Assembly: GCA_964552035.1 (NCBI GenBank)
Contig: CAZKFN010000001.1
Coordinates: 62,001-126,000 of the forward strand
DNA: 64,000 bases
From: CAZKFN01 sp964552035
GTDB lineage: Bacteria; Bacteroidota; Bacteroidia; Flavobacteriales_E; Vicingaceae
Reading direction: 5' to 3'
Below are positions 62,593 to 64,000 of the stretch, piece by piece. The stretch's first letter is position 1, and every line of letters starts with the position of its first letter. The translations under genes and the position numbers were made by a program. The notes under the pieces were generated by a model. The model worked only from the letters and a program-made list of their open reading frames with translations. It was not told where the DNA came from and made no database searches.

Positions 62593-64000
62593 ATGAATTG
62601 GTGTTTTTTGTAATATAATACTTCTCATCTTCTACTTTCACTATCGACTGGTCAATTAAAAGACTTAAAACCTGAATTGTTTTTTTATGGTCAACATTGT
62701 AAACACCATCTACAATATCATTTAAGGAAAGGCTTGATTTTTGGAGAATACTTAAAATGGAGTTTTTAATTTCTTGAAATTCCTTACTGTTTGGGACTTG
62801 CTCATTAAGTCCTAAACAAACATCACATATACCACAAGTGTCATTTGTTTTTTCTCCAAAGTACCTTAATAAGGTTTGACTCCTGCATCGACTGTTGTTT
62901 TGTCCATAAAGTAAAACAGCATTCATTCTTTTATAAGCTGCCTTTTTCCTATTTTGATAATTTTCCTTACTGATGCGCAAGGCTTCCTGTGAAGCTCTTG
63001 GTTTATTATAAGTTATTTTTGGCAAGTAAGTTTGCTGTTCATAAGAAATAATTTCTAATTCATCTAATCGCTTTAGTACTTCGATTACTTTTGTTTTTGA
63101 CATTTTTAAGTTATTGGCAATTTGGCTTTCGTTAATGGCAACATAATCATCAAAGAGCCCCCCATAACTTCTCAACATACCTTTAATAAAATGGCTATAC
63201 CGACTGTTGGATAATTGAAACTTATATAGATTTTCTTTATTCTGTATAATGTGCACTCGAGACGGGACGGCAAAGTTTTCCGATAAAGTAATATATCCTT
63301 CCTTTTCTATGAAATGTAAACAATTGTATGTTTCTAGAACATTAAAATTATAATGATTAGAAAAAATGCTAATATCAAATTCAAAAGATTGATTCTCCCC
63401 ACCATAAATTGGGATTTGAAAAAAGTTTGCTAAGGCTAAATAAGTTTTTTTAATCATACTTTTACTTGGAAAGCTCNNNNNNNNNNTTCAAGTTCTTTAG
63501 CTACTATTGGATTCATTAATAAAACAGCATAAGATTTTAGCCCATCTCTCCCTGCTCTACCAGCTTCCTGGAAATATGCCTCTATGGATTCAGGAAGATC
63601 TAGATGGATTACAAAGCGAACATCTGCTTTGTCAATACCCATCCCAAATGCATTGGTGGCAACAATGATTTGAGATTTATTCTCAAGCCAATCGTTTTGT
63701 TTTTGTTTTCTTTCTTCATGATTTAATCCAGCATGATAAAATGTAGCAGAAATTTTATGGCTTCTTAAAAACCGAGCAATATCCTTTGTTTTTTTTCTTG
63801 TATTAACATAAATAATGCCGCTCCCTCCAACTCCATCGATAATTTTAAGCATTCTACGGTGTTGATTTTCATCATGAAGTACAACATAAGCTAGATTGTC
63901 TCTTTTAAAGCTTTTTTTGATGAGATGTCTTTTAGGAAACAGAAGCTTTTCTTGAATATCTTTTACCACCTCAGGGGTTGCAGTTGCAGTTAAAGCCAGT
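62579..64000 (-). CDS. recQ: ATP-dependent DNA helicase RecQ (N-terminus outside the window, assembly gap inside)
   Basis: The right edge holds the helicase motif III stretch LALTATATPEVVKDI. Motifs IV-VI follow (YVNTRKKTKDIARFL; ATNAFGMGIDKADVRFVIH; QEAGRAGRDG). The gap at 63477-63486 breaks the frame; beyond it the sequence resumes SFPSKSMIKKTYLALANFFQ, so two apparent genes are really one. The C-terminal RQC/zinc part has the four cysteines in CRSQTLL … CGICDVC. No HRDC domain follows, as in many short Bacteroidota RecQ proteins. The apparent ATG at 63457 is internal and not a start. Confidence 0.93.
63477..63486. other. Assembly gap (10 N) inside recQ
   Basis: Ten N bases. Coding frames on the two sides differ; a true length of 3n+2 (about 14) would rejoin them and restore the missing RecQ residues. 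Confidence 0.99.

Noticed and set aside
63454..63969. RecQ as two separate genes
   Set aside because: The break is the ten-N gap; the frame beyond it continues with normal RecQ sequence, and the internal ATG is not a start.

Overview
The window is low-GC chromosomal DNA from a member of the Bacteroidota, most likely order Flavobacteriales. The evidence is type IX secretion (T9SS) sorting domains of both the 'type A' and the gliding-motility 'CHU_C' kinds, a PorP/SprF protein, promoters of the TTTG / TAnnTTTG kind, A-rich rather than Shine-Dalgarno leaders, and the gene order purH-mreB-mreC-mreD-mrdA-rodA. Three runs of exactly ten N (15774-15783, 21188-21197, 63477-63486) mark it as a draft or metagenome scaffold. 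Two of them sit inside genes whose reading frame changes across the gap, so the N count is a placeholder.

Layout. 1-5945 (minus): purH followed by the rod-shape (elongasome) genes. 6145-10074 (plus): a frameshifted macro-domain protein, a lipoprotein, an MgtE magnesium transporter and a MacB-type permease. 10079-13405 (minus): mfd. 13638-17122 (plus): tRNA-Leu(UAG), trigger factor, clpP and clpX. 17152-23175 (minus): folA, thyA, ppa, yggS, a DUF1015 protein, serA and serC. 23367-24337 (plus): ribosomal protein L31 and a decayed T9SS-secreted protein gene. 24402-28617 (minus): a DoxD/DoxA-like membrane protein, a small exported protein, a transglutaminase-like protein, nadD, gmk and yicC. 28872-34144 (plus): a YbhN-type membrane protein, a Cys/Met-metabolism PLP enzyme, an SDR and an M43 metalloprotease with a T9SS tail. 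34216-41966 (minus): a secreted protein, a lipoprotein, polA, an M28 peptidase, cysS and a threonine-dehydrogenase-like epimerase. 42118-45540 (plus): trhO and two tyrosine-degradation dioxygenases (hmgA, hppD). 45589-47689: a small accessory island with the ruins of a DUF1016 nuclease and an intact HTH-Fic gene. 47690-55065 (plus): a 2130-residue cell-surface protein with 16 repeats, and its PorP/SprF partner. 55068-56825 (minus): aspS. 57069-62592 (plus): tadA, a bacilliredoxin, rplM-rpsI, rpsB-tsf, pyrH and frr. 62579-64000 (minus): recQ, running off the right edge.

Most of the window is housekeeping. The points that deserve attention are: a UGA codon replacing the conserved glycine at codon 10 of serC; a macro-domain gene whose last 29 codons lie in the -1 frame after an A-AAT-TTT heptamer; a polA gene with no ATG start; a 16-repeat T9SS surface protein built from two repeat subfamilies; the Fic/DUF1016 island with a composite hairpin downstream; and terminator-like hairpins just upstream of tig and rpsB that leave no room for a separate promoter. 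I found no CRISPR array, insertion sequence, rRNA or prophage, and no clearly novel multi-gene system.
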